A stretch of DNA of 64,000 nt from Charina bottae (lineage: Eukaryota; Chordata; Lepidosauria; Squamata; Charinaidae): NCBI GenBank assembly GCA_023362775.1, contig JALMGJ010000006.1:15140001-15204000 (forward strand), given 5' to 3'. Both the position numbers and the translations under genes were made by a program. Position 1 is the first letter of the stretch. Each line of letters starts with the position of its first letter. A model generated the notes under the pieces. It saw nothing but the letters and a program-made list of their open reading frames with translations, was not told the DNA's origin and did not search any database. Shown piece after piece: positions 58,701-61,829 of this stretch.

Positions 58701-58879
58701 TATGTGATCAACAACCAATCTTTTTTTTGCTTTTCTTTCTTTCAGCATTCCAGTATCTCAGATTATCCTCCATCTGAAGGGTATGCATTCAGTAACACAG
58801 CTTACAAAAGAGGGCCTCTGCCGGACCAGGGGGCAGCTGTGGCTGCTTTTAAGCAAAGTGTTAGCCGACATGTAGATAG
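14246..58879 (+). CDS. EPS8: EPS8, coding exons 1-14 of a spliced gene (3' part outside window)
   Basis: Fourteen exons joined at AG/GT splice sites keep one frame through 1568 coding bases, giving about 522 residues. The conceptual protein matches vertebrate EPS8 throughout: start MNGHISN, a PTB core with [19 protein letters not shown], then [41 protein letters not shown] and [12 protein letters not shown]8 is a cytoplasmic adaptor that caps and bundles actin. With ABI1 and SOS1 it forms a Rac-activating complex, and it acts at tips of microvilli and stereocilia. Seen here are the N-terminus, the PTB domain (about residues 60-195), a proline-rich stretch (about 208-222) and the central EPS8-family region (about 225-480). 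The human protein is about 822 residues with SH3 from about 530, so SH3 and the actin-binding C-terminus lie downstream. No frameshift or premature stop was seen. EPS8L paralogues are less likely given the near-identical blocks. Confidence 0.96.
14888..15004. mobile_element. Fold-back hAT-type MITE
   Basis: Same family as at 12963 (TGTTTCTCAACCTTGGCAAC arm and complement), with a perfect 8-bp duplication ATCTAATC on both sides. Confidence 0.85.
16098..16214 (+). repeat. Tandem duplication, unit 58-59 bp
   Basis: Two units starting TAGCC and sharing AAGAATCATACTAGATATGG plus GGTTAGTTG, with a few differences in the pyrimidine-rich first half. Confidence 0.85.
17212..17693 (-). pseudogene. LINE (L2/CR1-like) C-terminus and 3'UTR, antisense
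   Basis: The minus strand encodes [20 protein letters not shown] then [13 protein letters not shown], the typical C-terminal end of L2/CR1-like LINE polymerases, followed by a 3'UTR. Severely 5'-truncated. Confidence 0.75.
17696..17859 (+). repeat. 164-bp direct repeat, copy 1
   Basis: Matches 18263-18426 base for base except one position (T at 17850, G at 18417). Offset 567 bp. It borders an antisense LINE end on the left and a SINE fragment on the right. Confidence 0.92.
17857..17977 (-). repeat. Sauria-type SINE fragment within a duplication
   Basis: Only the middle and B-box part (ATTCGAACCTCC on plus) is present, truncated at both ends without a target duplication. It is joined at a 3-4 bp microhomology to the first copy of a 164-bp direct repeat. 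Confidence 0.75.
18263..18426 (+). repeat. 164-bp direct repeat, copy 2
   Basis: Second copy of the repeat at 17696. Its flanks show no mobile-element junction, so it is probably the original. Confidence 0.92.
18785..19101 (+). repeat. Sauria-type SINE, head slightly truncated
   Basis: Begins at GGTAAGACGCCAGGCTTGTC, lacking the first bases of the tRNA-like head, and runs to GTCGGACACGACTGC and TACCTTTAC. No clear target duplication. Confidence 0.8.
19356..19676 (-). repeat. Sauria-type SINE, full length
   Basis: Antisense copy flanked by GTCCCCAACCTA (19344-19355 and 19677-19688). More diverged than the copy at 9497, e.g. the head reads CGAGACCCGAGC near the B box. Confidence 0.8.
20495..20568 (+). 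CDS. EPS8: EPS8 exon 2
   Basis: Bounded by TTGCAG and GTAAGA, 74 nt, ending in phase 1. It encodes [19 protein letters not shown] followed by SAKALY, matching the region before the PTB domain. Serine- and charge-rich, probably unstructured. Confidence 0.95.
20735..21480 (-). repeat. Ancient LINE-like 3' region with ATTC repeat
   Basis: It begins with about 13 units of ATTC. The following sequence (ACTTTGTAAGTAATAACCAG, CTACAGCAGTCTTGCTAGTA) resembles antisense CR1-type 3' sequence, but it is heavily decayed. Confidence 0.4.
22258..22595 (-). repeat. Sauria-type SINE, full length
   Basis: Antisense copy with target duplication TTGTATGCC (22249-22257 and 22596-22604). It closely resembles the copy at 9497. 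Confidence 0.85.
22752..22877. mobile_element. Fold-back hAT-type MITE
   Basis: Arms TTCTTCTCAAACTTGGCAAC and complement, with perfect duplication CTGTATAA at 22744 and 22878. Confidence 0.85.
24381..24412 (+). repeat. CA microsatellite
   Basis: ACACACACACACAC with interruptions CGCACATATACACACA. Confidence 0.85.
25123..25459 (+). repeat. Sauria-type SINE, full length
   Basis: Sense copy beginning GAGGGGCGTGGTGGCTCAGC (A box), B box GGTTCGAATCC at 25187, ending in ACCTTTACCTTTACC. The 12-bp target duplication TGGCTTTTGATT lies at 25111 and 25460. Confidence 0.88.
26263..26330 (+). CDS. EPS8: EPS8 exon 3
   Basis: Acceptor AAATCAG, donor GTAAGA, 68 nt, ending in phase 0. It encodes [19 protein letters not shown] then YHVE, which leads into the first strand of the PTB domain. 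Confidence 0.95.
26562..26723 (+). CDS. EPS8: EPS8 exon 4 (PTB domain, first half)
   Basis: Acceptor CTATCAG, donor GTAAGG, 162 nt, phase 0 at both ends. The translation [19 protein letters not shown], then [18 protein letters not shown] and [16 protein letters not shown], is almost identical to mammalian EPS8. This is the start of the PTB fold, which binds cargo such as receptor tails. Confidence 0.97.
26724..27215 (+). other. EPS8: EPS8 intron 4
   Basis: A short intron of 492 bp with a pyrimidine-rich 3' end (CCTCCCTCTCTCCTCCCG). I see no repeat or other feature. Intron 3 (26331-26561, 231 bp) is likewise plain. Confidence 0.85.
27216..27365 (+). CDS. EPS8: EPS8 exon 5 (PTB domain, second half)
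   Basis: Acceptor CCTTGCAG, donor GTAGGG, 150 nt, in phase at both ends. It encodes [18 protein letters not shown], then a [14 protein letters not shown] strand and [11 protein letters not shown], which are characteristic PTB strands. The following 11.4-kb intron carries the LTR retrotransposon. Confidence 0.97.
28740..28931 (+). repeat. MIR/CORE-like tRNA SINE, left part of the interrupted copy
   Basis: The tRNA-like head TGGTCTAGTGGTTAAGG (A box) and GAGTTCTAGTCC (B box) is followed by GGGTGACCTTGGGCCAGTCA, close to the MIR core. The head-core part is duplicated in tandem. The element is cut by the LTR retrotransposon and resumes at 35666. Confidence 0.8.
28932..29270 (+). repeat. 5' LTR
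   Basis: 339 bp starting TGTCAGAGATC and ending GCGCCTTACA. A TTTAAA box at 29111, the predicted transcript start at about 29142 and AATAAA at 29184 divide it into U3 (about 210 bp), a short R (about 29142 to 29205) and U5. The first bases contain the inverted pair AGAGATC/GATCTCT. No difference from the 3' LTR was found by eye. Confidence 0.95.
29111..29116 (+). promoter_or_regulatory. Predicted LTR TATA-like box
   Basis: TTTAAA lies 31 bp before ATTCCAGTCTTT (29142), which the primer-site complementarity marks as the likely RNA 5' end. The spacing fits an RNA polymerase II core promoter. The start site is inferred, not measured. Confidence 0.65.
29158..29331 (+). other. Upstream ORF (57 codons) spanning R, U5 and primer site
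   Basis: The first ATG after the predicted transcript start opens a 57-codon frame ([20 protein letters not shown] onward) that ends at a TAA at 29329. It overlaps the poly(A) signal and the primer site, so its sequence is constrained by those. No resemblance to a known protein. It could modulate translation of Gag or be incidental. Confidence 0.4.
29272..29283 (+). other. Self-priming primer binding site
   Basis: AAAGACTGGAAT, one base after the LTR end, is the exact reverse complement of ATTCCAGTCTTT at 29142-29153 in the LTR. Tf1 and sushi elements are known to prime reverse transcription with the folded 5' end of their own RNA rather than a tRNA, and this match is what that mechanism needs. 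I see no convincing match to a usual tRNA primer. Confidence 0.8.
29284..30352 (+). other. ATG-free 5' leader of the retrotransposon
   Basis: About 1.07 kb between primer site and Gag start. Reading each line I found no ATG on the plus strand. The first half is the 36-bp repeat array. The second half has shorter GC-rich repeats with motifs such as GGCGGCAGACGGCGGCGGAG and CCACGTGG. Probably untranslated leader with packaging or translation-control signals; the function is inferred. Confidence 0.8.
29410..29805 (+). repeat. 36-bp tandem repeat in the retrotransposon leader
   Basis: About eleven units of roughly AGCTGAGCGGCGGCGGAAGA followed by GCGGCTTTCCCCAAGC, some 37 bp long through an extra C. 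Degenerate copies continue to about 30060, interrupted by an A-run at 29927-29944. The plus strand is purine-rich and GC-rich. The 36-bp period keeps frame, so 12-residue repeats appear in translation on both strands, but without an ATG. Confidence 0.9.
30353..31756 (+). CDS. gag: Retrotransposon Gag (capsid, CCHC zinc knuckle)
   Basis: A 467-residue frame from the first ATG after the leader, starting [10 protein letters not shown]. The frame is open back to 30266 but only with a GTG, so the ATG at 30353 is chosen. Order: basic and polar N-terminus (1-90), probable coiled coil (about 93-122), acidic run [12 protein letters not shown] (about 146-157), gypsy-type capsid domain (about 178-345, with [12 protein letters not shown] and [14 protein letters not shown]), basic linker, one CCHC knuckle (C386, C389, H394, C399), and an acidic tail [10 protein letters not shown]. 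The capsid domain is of the type domesticated in mammalian PEG10/RTL1. The stop follows the frameshift site by 16 bases. Gag forms the virus-like particle and packages the RNA. Confidence 0.95.
   Translation: MESQDIKSGEAVREEVEIAEACEPGPSSASTQEKVQGGTKKKIKTKNIETPNTPPHPKPHGTLKADWSVGVGEGMEGHKVQKNKKRVTQTQRIGAIEDKVSRMDYKVEELSERLNVLISLLEGRERAIPKTGSPPPEENSNLTDYEEESEEEDEEESDAFPPTLQWRSPGRRTAPVGLRELKMKFDGDPKTLACFITHVKGFMEEFESDFHTEEAKVRYVSCFLKGEAASWLVKLHDTKASVLRDFDKFMRALRTRFEDTLAKVSAKVRLRNLDQGKSTVAEYAMEFKRILSELPQWPEEFQIEFFQYGLRQDLLELMVGREEPKTLEGWIQLAGRIEQSQTQLMSIKRFKQLKKKPEPTTHPARMEFKQKQWEEERNRRAKVGGCFRCGRIGHLISNCPQNGTTTRGKSQSKNPPEKKREKEAGDKRKGTAAAMAKWSHPTYVDEDSDSEESDYELQMAGNEKGLL
31732..31792 (+). promoter_or_regulatory. 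Predicted -1 ribosomal frameshift signal (slippery heptamer plus pseudoknot)
   Basis: G GGA AAC sits in the Gag frame at 31732-31738, an X XXY YYZ heptamer and the same heptamer as used by PEG10. After a 6-nt spacer, stem 1 pairs GGTCTGC (31745-31751) with GCAGGCC (31770-31776), including one G-U pair. Stem 2 pairs TGCGCC (31759-31764) with GGCGCA (31787-31792). Loops are about 7, 5 and 10 nt, an H-type pseudoknot. The Pol frame is open from 31705, so a -1 shift here makes Gag-Pol. Confidence 0.85.
31738..35268 (+). CDS. pol: Retrotransposon Pol (protease, RT, RNase H, integrase, chromodomain)
   Basis: Frame -1 to Gag, open from 31705, reached by frameshifting at 31738; the first ATG is at 31819 (residue 1 below). 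Protease: D23-S-G (LDSGCS). RT about 235-400 with YLDD at 349-352. RNase H with D510, E552, D579 and D622. Integrase: zinc finger H728/H735/C765/C768, catalytic D798, D858 and E894 with the D(35)E spacing. The C-terminal chromodomain spans about 1093-1140 ([20 protein letters not shown]), typical of chromoviruses, which use it to choose integration sites. No stop or frameshift over about 1150 codons. The RT motif usually FGLxNAPxxFQ reads [11 protein letters not shown] here, an odd pair of glycines in an otherwise typical domain. Synthesis depends on the slip in gag. Confidence 0.95.
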   Translation, partial: RKRSALKCAAGQAFTKGRNEKICRNPTMHIQVRLKAVGGRRKYSGLAMLDSGCSRSLMHPDVADSLGLRLFELKTPITFCQLDGSEMKGGPVEQYTEEVQMTLGNHVETLRFIVAPIATRPIVLGLKWLRARNPRVDWVSGEIDFVDGTYGGTRKERDVDDWEVGAAGMEFWNEDWEQGDESNPQAIPEKYLPVSEVFGKQECDQEPPHRQSDATVDLIPGAPFPKPKMYAMTQKELAELRKFIDKNLARGFIEPANSPLAAPVLFRKKKDGSLRLCTDYRGLNAISVTNQYPLPLLKDMLAQLSKGKVFTKLDVREAYYRVRMREGDEWKTAFNCPLGSFQYRVLPFGIAGGPGIFMRFINEVLYEFLYKGVIVYLDDILIFSENLEEHMELVKKVLEKLLEAKLFVKLEKCEFHKDKLDFLGYRISNAGIEMDPEKVKAVLGWQPPRTRRQLQAFLGFAGFYRQFIPDFAQIALPLTDLLKTKGKGKNAKAPPPSTKLVWTQECQEAFDKLKALFTEEPILKHPEPDKPFVIHTDASLNAVGAILLQADDREKLRPCAYISRKFNETEKRWHVWEKEAFAVKHALSTWRHLLEGTAEPFQVWTDHKNLEALKSPRKLNPKHLRWAEFLSRFNFTLKYFPGGKNLLADALSRLPQHEGKMEEIFESIIPPQPGEEQTQLVPVVRGEGNLAVTRSSAKHRTDCDSFAGDLRAATVTDTWWVEHKHTLEERDGMGWKDKKAYVPESLRQRVLSMHHDHKTAGHFGFLKTLHLVRGKFWWPSLRADVKAYVRTCPTCATAKRKMGKPTGKLQEVASPTQPWKQIAMDFIVDLPVSNKYTAIWVVTDLFSKQAHFIACKGIPNAQKLARLFIQHIYRAHGTPERIISDRGSTFTCKFWRAFLKLIGSEQGLSSAFHPCTDGASERLNATLEQYLRCYINYQQTDWAELLPFAEVAYNNALHQSTGLSPFKAATGQDFVTIPELAMTQSTDLEQPLRADEWVERITSNWPIMVKTLEEAKANYKKHADCKREKEWELRVGDKVYLSTKNLRSTQQSRKLAAKFIGPFKILAVINPVTAKLELPKALRKIHPVFHISLLKQYHASHQWHPEPEAPTPILVEGEPHFEIDRILDSRWHRGQLQYLVKWTHLPIGDREWVNAKHTRAPKLVKKFHKEFPDKPQ
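35311..35326 (+). other. Probable polypurine tract region
   Basis: The bases before the 3' LTR read TCTTGGGGCGGGAGCA, with the purine-rich part touching the LTR edge, where plus-strand priming is expected. A run of 14 G lies slightly upstream (35294-35306 region) and may contribute. The purine run is broken by one C, so the call is moderate. Confidence 0.45.
35327..35665 (+). repeat. 3' LTR
   Basis: Same 339-bp sequence as the 5' LTR, offset by 6395 bp. Its right edge is followed by CCTTG, the second copy of the target duplication, and then the continuation of the interrupted SINE (GGGCCAGTCAC). Confidence 0.95.
35579..35584 (+). terminator. Poly(A) signal in the 3' LTR
   Basis: AATAAA within TATAATAAAC, 42 bp after the predicted R start, in the orientation of both the element and EPS8. 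It would end the element's RNA and could also cause premature polyadenylation of EPS8 transcripts. Confidence 0.7.
35666..35800 (+). repeat. MIR/CORE-like SINE, right part of the interrupted copy
   Basis: Starts with the duplicated CCTTG and continues GGGCCAGTCAC, then the CTCACCTCACAGGGTTG body and the L2-like tail TTGAGTTATTTATAAAAAT with an A-rich end. It completes the SINE broken by the retrotransposon. Confidence 0.8.
35803..36048 (+). repeat. MIR/CORE-like tRNA SINE
   Basis: A full copy: AGAGCCAGTTTGGTCTAGTG head, B box GAGTTCTAGTCC, core GGGTGACCTTGGCCCAGTCA, and tail TTGAGTTATTTATAAAAAAT then AAATAAATAAAT. It lies directly after the interrupted copy, so the retrotransposon entered a SINE cluster. 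Confidence 0.8.
37030..37620 (+). repeat. CR1-like LINE 3' relic
   Basis: Sense-oriented stretch with GGAGACATGATAGAAATATA, AACTAGGAGTCATCCAACAA and GAGATTCAGGACCAGCAAAA, words typical of old CR1-type LINE 3' ends in amniotes. No open frame. Confidence 0.55.
37610..37935 (-). repeat. LINE 3' end, antisense
   Basis: The minus strand encodes [20 protein letters not shown] then RKMVN, a decayed form of the LINE C-terminus at 17413-17628, with AACAACAACAAATAC in its tail. Confidence 0.6.
38085..38235 (+). repeat. CR1-like LINE terminal relic
   Basis: GAGGATGGTCGTGCTCCTGA to GGCTAGATCCAGTATGGCTT and TGCTTATATTCCTAT resembles the extreme 3' end of CR1-type LINEs. Probably the continuation of the relic ending at 37620, split by the antisense insertion. 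Confidence 0.45.
38768..38850 (+). CDS. EPS8: EPS8 exon 6 (PTB C-terminal helix)
   Basis: Acceptor TGCTCAG, donor GTAAAG, 83 nt, ending in phase 2. It encodes [19 protein letters not shown] and then [10 protein letters not shown]. The helix and basic tail close the PTB domain as in EPS8 orthologues, so the exon 5-6 frame is intact across the retrotransposon-bearing intron. Confidence 0.95.
38851..40654 (+). other. EPS8: EPS8 intron 6
   Basis: A 1.8-kb intron. The one clear feature is the Penelope-derived fold-back element at 40061-40286. The rest is unremarkable. Confidence 0.8.
40061..40286. mobile_element. Penelope-derived fold-back element
   Basis: Same structure as at 13691: inverted arms GGAGTCCTTGGTGCTCTCTG, centre GTGTGGGAGCAAACCCCACA, tail CAGTTCAACCTTGAGCTACA. 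Perfect 12-bp duplication ATTTCTTTTTAT at 40049 and 40287. Each arm carries a CTGATGA...GAAA hammerhead-like core. Confidence 0.78.
40655..40791 (+). CDS. EPS8: EPS8 exon 7 (proline-rich linker)
   Basis: Acceptor CTATCTAG, donor GTGAGT, 137 nt. It encodes the proline-rich [15 protein letters not shown] followed by [20 protein letters not shown], highly conserved in EPS8. The proline run is a likely SH3 ligand. The exon splits the codon GAT/T(AT) at its 3' end. Confidence 0.96.
40792..41926 (+). other. EPS8: EPS8 intron 7
   Basis: A 1.1-kb intron with only a 26-bp fragment of the Penelope terminal repeat (about 41401-41426). Confidence 0.8.
41927..42000 (+). CDS. EPS8: EPS8 exon 8
   Basis: Acceptor TTCTTTAG, donor GTAAGT, 74 nt, ending in phase 0. 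It encodes [18 protein letters not shown] and then AKIDRDV, an acidic helical segment matching EPS8. Confidence 0.94.
43617..43817 (-). repeat. tRNA SINE, antisense
   Basis: Reverse-oriented copy of the variant with the CAGGCAGTCACCAGGAGTCA-like 3' part: core at about 43735, B box complement GGACTAGAACTC at about 43773. It is followed by an ATT microsatellite. Confidence 0.7.
43816..43858 (+). repeat. ATT microsatellite
   Basis: About 14 units of TTA/ATT, adjoining the antisense SINE. Confidence 0.9.
44871..44997 (+). CDS. EPS8: EPS8 exon 9 (helix plus lysine-rich motif)
   Basis: Acceptor TCCTTTAG, donor GTAAGG, 127 nt. It encodes [18 protein letters not shown], an amphipathic helix, and then a strongly basic [15 protein letters not shown] stretch. 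An alternative GT four bases upstream (after CCAG) would lose the frame into exon 10. Confidence 0.95.
45628..45725 (+). repeat. Partial tRNA SINE head
   Basis: AGCCAGTGTGGTATAGTGGT followed by a degraded B box and core. The tail is missing. Confidence 0.5.
45775..45907. mobile_element. Fold-back hAT-type MITE
   Basis: Arms CAGTGTTTCTCAAGCTCAGC and complement. Flanks TGGTAGAT/TGGTAGAC (one mismatch). Confidence 0.82.
46347..46435 (+). CDS. EPS8: EPS8 exon 10
   Basis: Acceptor TTCACCAG, donor GTAAGT, 89 nt. It encodes [18 protein letters not shown] then [12 protein letters not shown], a conserved block of the central EPS8 region. A Sauria-type SINE lies only about 100 bp into the next intron. 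Confidence 0.95.
46535..46869 (+). repeat. Sauria-type SINE, full length
   Basis: Sense copy starting GGGGTGCGATGGCTCAGTGG, ending CCTTTACCTTTACC. Target duplication TACAATCTGAATA (46522-46534 and 46870-46882), about 100 bp after EPS8 exon 10. Confidence 0.87.
47714..47847. mobile_element. Fold-back hAT-type MITE
   Basis: Arms GTGTTTCTCAACCTTGGCAG and complement around CCCAGCAAACTGGCTGGG. Flanking duplication not clear. Confidence 0.75.
48154..48256. mobile_element. GC-rich hAT-type MITE, short form
   Basis: A 103-bp element, CAGGGCTTTCCAAAGTTTTC to AGTTTGGAAAGCTCTG, with perfect target duplication GTATAGAC on both sides. The interior is a hairpin of GGCGACACACCAA and its complement. Confidence 0.85.
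48941..49015 (+). CDS. EPS8: EPS8 exon 11
   Basis: Acceptor CTTTTACAG, donor GTAAGT, 75 nt, in phase at both ends. It encodes [20 protein letters not shown] followed by TPLNL, nearly identical to mammalian EPS8. Confidence 0.96.
49416..49718. mobile_element. hAT-type MITE with repeated ATTGG motifs
   Basis: Ends CAGGGGTGGGCAAC and GTTCCCCACCCCTG, flanked by a perfect CTATAAGG duplication (49408 and 49719). The interior has about 55-bp repeats containing CCCCTTCGACGCAATTGGCT, GC boxes and a TATAAATA near the right end. No coding capacity. Confidence 0.85.
49745..49985 (-). repeat. Old tRNA-like SINE, antisense
   Basis: Reads, on the minus strand, like the family with TTTGCATGCAGAAGGTCCC heads and GAGATGCCAGGGACTGAA bodies; here GGAGATGCCAGGGACTGAAT is seen on plus. 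Degenerate. Confidence 0.4.
50111..50259 (+). CDS. EPS8: EPS8 exon 12
   Basis: Acceptor TTCTTGTAG, donor GTAACA (a weaker site), 149 nt. It encodes [38 protein letters not shown] and [12 protein letters not shown]. The first half is highly conserved. [13 protein letters not shown] diverges from the mammalian FLNYTVNGDERQL but keeps its length. Confidence 0.95.
50260..52833 (+). other. EPS8: EPS8 intron 12
   Basis: A 2.6-kb intron. Degenerate copies of a short dispersed repeat with 'CTCCAGATACGTTGGG'-like motifs occur near 51030, 52255 and 52570, probably old hAT MITE relics. A GA microsatellite lies at 51780. Nothing else recognised. Confidence 0.75.
51778..51798 (+). repeat. GA microsatellite
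   Basis: AGAGAGAGAGAGAGAGAG preceded by a TGTGTATGTGTGTG run. Confidence 0.85.
52834..53017 (+). CDS. EPS8: EPS8 exon 13
   Basis: Acceptor GAATGCAG, donor GTATGG, 184 nt. It encodes [39 protein letters not shown] and [19 protein letters not shown] then STE. The RFRNGWEPP block is an EPS8 hallmark, and the heptad-like C-terminal part could form a coiled coil. Confidence 0.96.
54288..54416 (+). repeat. Sauria-type SINE, 5'-truncated
   Basis: Only the BovB-like 3' half (GCGGCCACATGACC to AACCTTTACC) remains. It is followed within 20 bp by a LINE 3' end. Confidence 0.75.
54430..54897 (+). pseudogene. LINE (L2/CR1-like) C-terminus and complete 3'UTR
   Basis: Encodes [20 protein letters not shown] followed by FRKKLKTWF, then a 3'UTR ending CCGCCCAGAGTCCTTCCTTG, GATGGGCAGTGATAAATTCG and ATAAATAAAT. 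It is the best preserved member of the family in the window, sense to EPS8. Confidence 0.8.
55692..55757 (+). repeat. ATTT microsatellite
   Basis: About 15 units of ATTT. Confidence 0.93.
56378..56500 (+). repeat. Old tRNA-like SINE head
   Basis: TAGCTCAGTGCTAAAACACG and TGCTTTGCATGCAAAAAGAC with a weak B box (GGATTCAAAAC). It resembles an alanine-tRNA-like head but lacks an intact tRNA fold. Confidence 0.45.
56559..56684 (+). repeat. 126-bp polypyrimidine tract
   Basis: CCTCTT-type repeats followed by about eight CTCCTTTT units. Only one purine (A at 56616) occurs in 126 bases. Confidence 0.93.
58746..58879 (+). CDS. EPS8: EPS8 exon 14 (last coding exon in the window)
   Basis: Acceptor CTTTCAG, donor GTAACT, 134 nt, ending in phase 2. 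It encodes [17 protein letters not shown], then an [16 protein letters not shown] block just before the SH3 domain in EPS8. No SH3-coding exon (expected KKYAKSKYDFVARN-like) is visible in the remaining 5.1 kb. Confidence 0.95.
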
Positions 58880-59479
58880 GTAACTTTACATGGATGTCAT
58901 GTTTAAAGTTATGGAGAACTGTCCCAGCTGGTGGCTTCTAGGATGGCGGTGGCATTCTCTTTATACATCTGTTTCTCTTCACTGGCCATAGAAGTAGAGA
59001 TCCCTCTCTATGCTGGAACTAAAACCTCTTTTTTTCCCCTTTTTACTCTGCTTTCTCTAAGTGCTCCTGACAAGTTTTCTTTAAACACACTGTTATCAAT
59101 AAAGAGAGATAACAGAAATGAATTGTAAACTCTGAATTGGAGCCTGGAATTTTTTCCCACTTACAAACAAGCAGTTCCCTTGTTCATGGCCAAGGTCAAC
59201 ATGGAGATGGACTTTTTCCTCTGTGGGTTTACTGTTCACTTTTGCCAAAGGAGGTACAGAAGAGAGACGCTCCCTGCAGCTCTCCATACAAAATCGGCCT
59301 CCACACTGCTAAACCAAATGGAGACAGGACCAAGGTCCCTGGATTTTTCAGGTCTTAGAACCAACAACAGCAAGATTCTTCTCTGCCTTATTAATAGACA
59401 AGCAAATTTCTGGGCCTGATAGTAAGAAGATATGTAGCTCAGTGTTGAACTGTTGGCTTCTTGGGCTTGACTGTTTTCC

Positions 59480-59755
59480 TGCAGACATATAAACCCCATC
59501 AACATACCATTTAAAAGATACAACGATAAACAGGAAGCAGCATCAGATAAACAATCAGGGAAGAAACAATAGCCTAATCAAGGAACCATCAAACAGGAAG
59601 CCACACCCTAAACAAGACTGGCAGGGCAAGCTACTATATACAGTATAAACAATCAGCAAACTTCACTTTCCCTCACACTAGTGATGTTACCTAGCTTGAT
59701 AACAAAACATCTGCAGGAAAACAACCAAGCTCAGATAATTCCCAGAACCCAACAA
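59480..59755 (+). repeat. Penelope-like element 3' region
   Basis: Contains ACATATAAACCCCATCAACA and the terminal-repeat words GTGATGTTACCTAGCTTGAT and CAACCAAGCTCAGATAATTC, a decayed form of the arms in the fold-back elements at 13691 and 40061. Confidence 0.6.
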
Positions 59756-60104
59756 ATTTCTGGGTGCCTGGTGGCGCATGAGCCCCTAACGATTTCATGA
59801 CTAGATTACATGGTCCTGTTGTACTGTATCACATCTCCCATCTTCAGCATCTGTCCCCCAGTGGTTAGAAAGCCTAGAACTTTAGGGTCAGGACTGCATT
59901 TTCATTCTTCTAGAACAGTAAAGGGATCTGTTGGGGAATTGGGGGCAGAGATAAATTACACTTTTTAAAAAATGAAATGCTGCAATGTCCAGGTAGGGAA
60001 GTAGATCAAATAAATTGAAGGCAGCTGTTTTTGATCTAACTATCCATCTTAGTAAGATGGTTTTATAGTGATCTGTTTGCTTGTATATTTGTTTGTTTAG
60101 AGGT

Positions 60105-60530
60105 TTGATATGCAATGCACTGCCTTAACAGTGCTGGGAAACTTAGAAAGATAAACACAATAATCAACACTGCTTTGATTAAGCAATGCCATCTATTGAG
60201 ACCTCAGAAGCATGCCTTCTCTATAGCAGTGTCTGCCCTCTGGAATGAGGTTCGCCTTGAGTTCCAGATAGCTCCCACCCTGAAGGCATTCCAGAGGGCC
60301 TTAAACACCTGGCTCTTCTCCCAGATGTTGGGCTAGGATGGTTGGACCCCCTTGTGGGTGTATGACATGTTTGTCTGGTTGACTGGTTCTACCACTGATT
60401 ATTGTTATATGCTCTTTTTTATTTTTTATTTGTTGTTTTTGTTGTTTTATTTTTATGCTGTGAGCCACCCAGAGTCAATTGGAGTTGGGCGGTGCCCAAG
60501 TCAAGTCAATAAGCAAACCACAGTAATATT
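60105..60530 (+). pseudogene. LINE (L2/CR1-like) C-terminus and 3'UTR
   Basis: Encodes HAFSIAVSALWNEVRLEFQI then LKAFQRALNTWLF. The 3'UTR ends GAGCCACCCAGAGTCAATTG and GGGCGGTGCC. Older than the copy at 54430. Confidence 0.7.
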
Positions 60531-60790
60531 TTTCCCAAAATGAGAAATAGAAAATTTTAAAAGTGAAAACAATAAACATCAAAACACTGAAATTTTAAAA
60601 AACCCTTCCTAACAAACTGCAGAGGCAGCTTGTTTCATAATATCCCCCCCCCCAAAAAAAGGAAAGCAAAGTTGAATGCTGATGTCAAATACTTCTAAGA
60701 CAAGGCCAGTAAGAGGGGACATGTGAGTCTGGGGCAGGCTGCATGGAAATAGACATTCCTGCAAGAGGTTTAAGCCCAAGGTATTGTACG

Positions 60791-61030
60791 TCAAGAGCCA
60801 GTTTGGTGTAGTGGTTAAGGCATTAGGCTAGAAACTGGGAGACCGTGAGTTCTAGTCCTGCCTGTGGCACAAAGCCAGCTGGGTGACCTTGGGCCAGTCA
60901 CTCTCTCTCAGCCCTAGGAAGGAGGCAATGGCAAACCACTTCTGAAAACCTTGCCAAGAAAACTGCAGGGACTAGTCCAGGCAGTCACCAGGAGTCAATA
61001 CTGACTCAAAGGGACCAAAACCAATTATAA
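60791..61030 (+). repeat. tRNA SINE of the MIR/CORE-like head family
   Basis: AGAGCCAGTTTGGTGTAGTG head, GAGTTCTAGTCC B box, core, then the CAGGGACTAGTCCAGGCAGT 3' part as in the copy at 7102. Confidence 0.8.
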
Positions 61031-61558
61031 TTCATTACTATTCATTGTCATTTTTATAAGTTTTGTTTAATAAAGCACCTGCTTAGATAAATTTCATTTC
61101 TTGTATCCCTGGGAGTTGTCAAATTAGAGTGTTATAATGTAATGTTTGATGAGCTGGCCACTGTTGACATCACAGCAACCATGTCAAAACTACATTGGAA
61201 TTTTTATTTTATGCAGCCATCTTTTTCTTTTTCCACTGAGGTCTACCCAGATAATCAAGTAGCTTTCTGCAATTTTATATCCTCCAGATGTATTGAGATT
61301 ACTCTGCCATCTGGAAATGTTGGAAATTGTACTCCCAACATAACCAGAAGGCATCAAGTACCTTGGATATAGATGGCCTCTAAGCTGGCATGGTCAGCTT
61401 CTCCTTTGGCAAAAGGAAATACTCATGAATTGTGAGTAATGCAAAGTTGTTCAGCGATCACATCACATGAGTTCCAAGGACAACATGTAAAATAATGTTT
61501 TTTTTAAGAGCACAACAGTAAACATGTAAAATGTTCCAGGATTTCTGATTGGTTAAGC

Positions 61559-61829
61559 CAGAGCTTTCCAAACTGTGTGTGGCGACACAAAAGTGTGTCG
61601 CCACACACAGTCTGGTGTGTCGCCACACAACCCGAAAGCGCTGATCATCATCAGCGCTTCCAGGTTTTCCCGCGGCGACACACCAACCGCGGCGCGCAAA
61701 AATCTGAAAGCGGCAGCAGCGCTTCCGTGTTTTTGCACGCTGCCGCAACTGCGGCACTTCCGGGTTTTCCCACGGCGACACACCAAAGGCGGTTGGTGTG
61801 TCGCCGCGGGAAAACTTTGGAAAGCCCTG
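61559..61829. mobile_element. GC-rich hAT-type MITE, long form
   Basis: A 271-bp element, CAGAGCTTTCCAAACTGTGT to ACTTTGGAAAGCCCTG, with perfect target duplication GGTTAAGC. The interior holds several GTGTGTCGCCRC/GYGGCGACACAC palindromes and GCGCTTCCGGGTTTTCCC-like modules shared with the 48154 copy. Confidence 0.85.

Larger units (their letters stand above)
53018..58745 (+). other. EPS8: EPS8 intron 13
   Basis: A 5.7-kb intron with a truncated Sauria-type SINE joined to a LINE 3' end (54288-54897), an ATTT microsatellite, a tRNA-like SINE remnant and a long polypyrimidine tract. The stretches 53150-54280 and 56700-58745 show nothing recognisable. Confidence 0.8.
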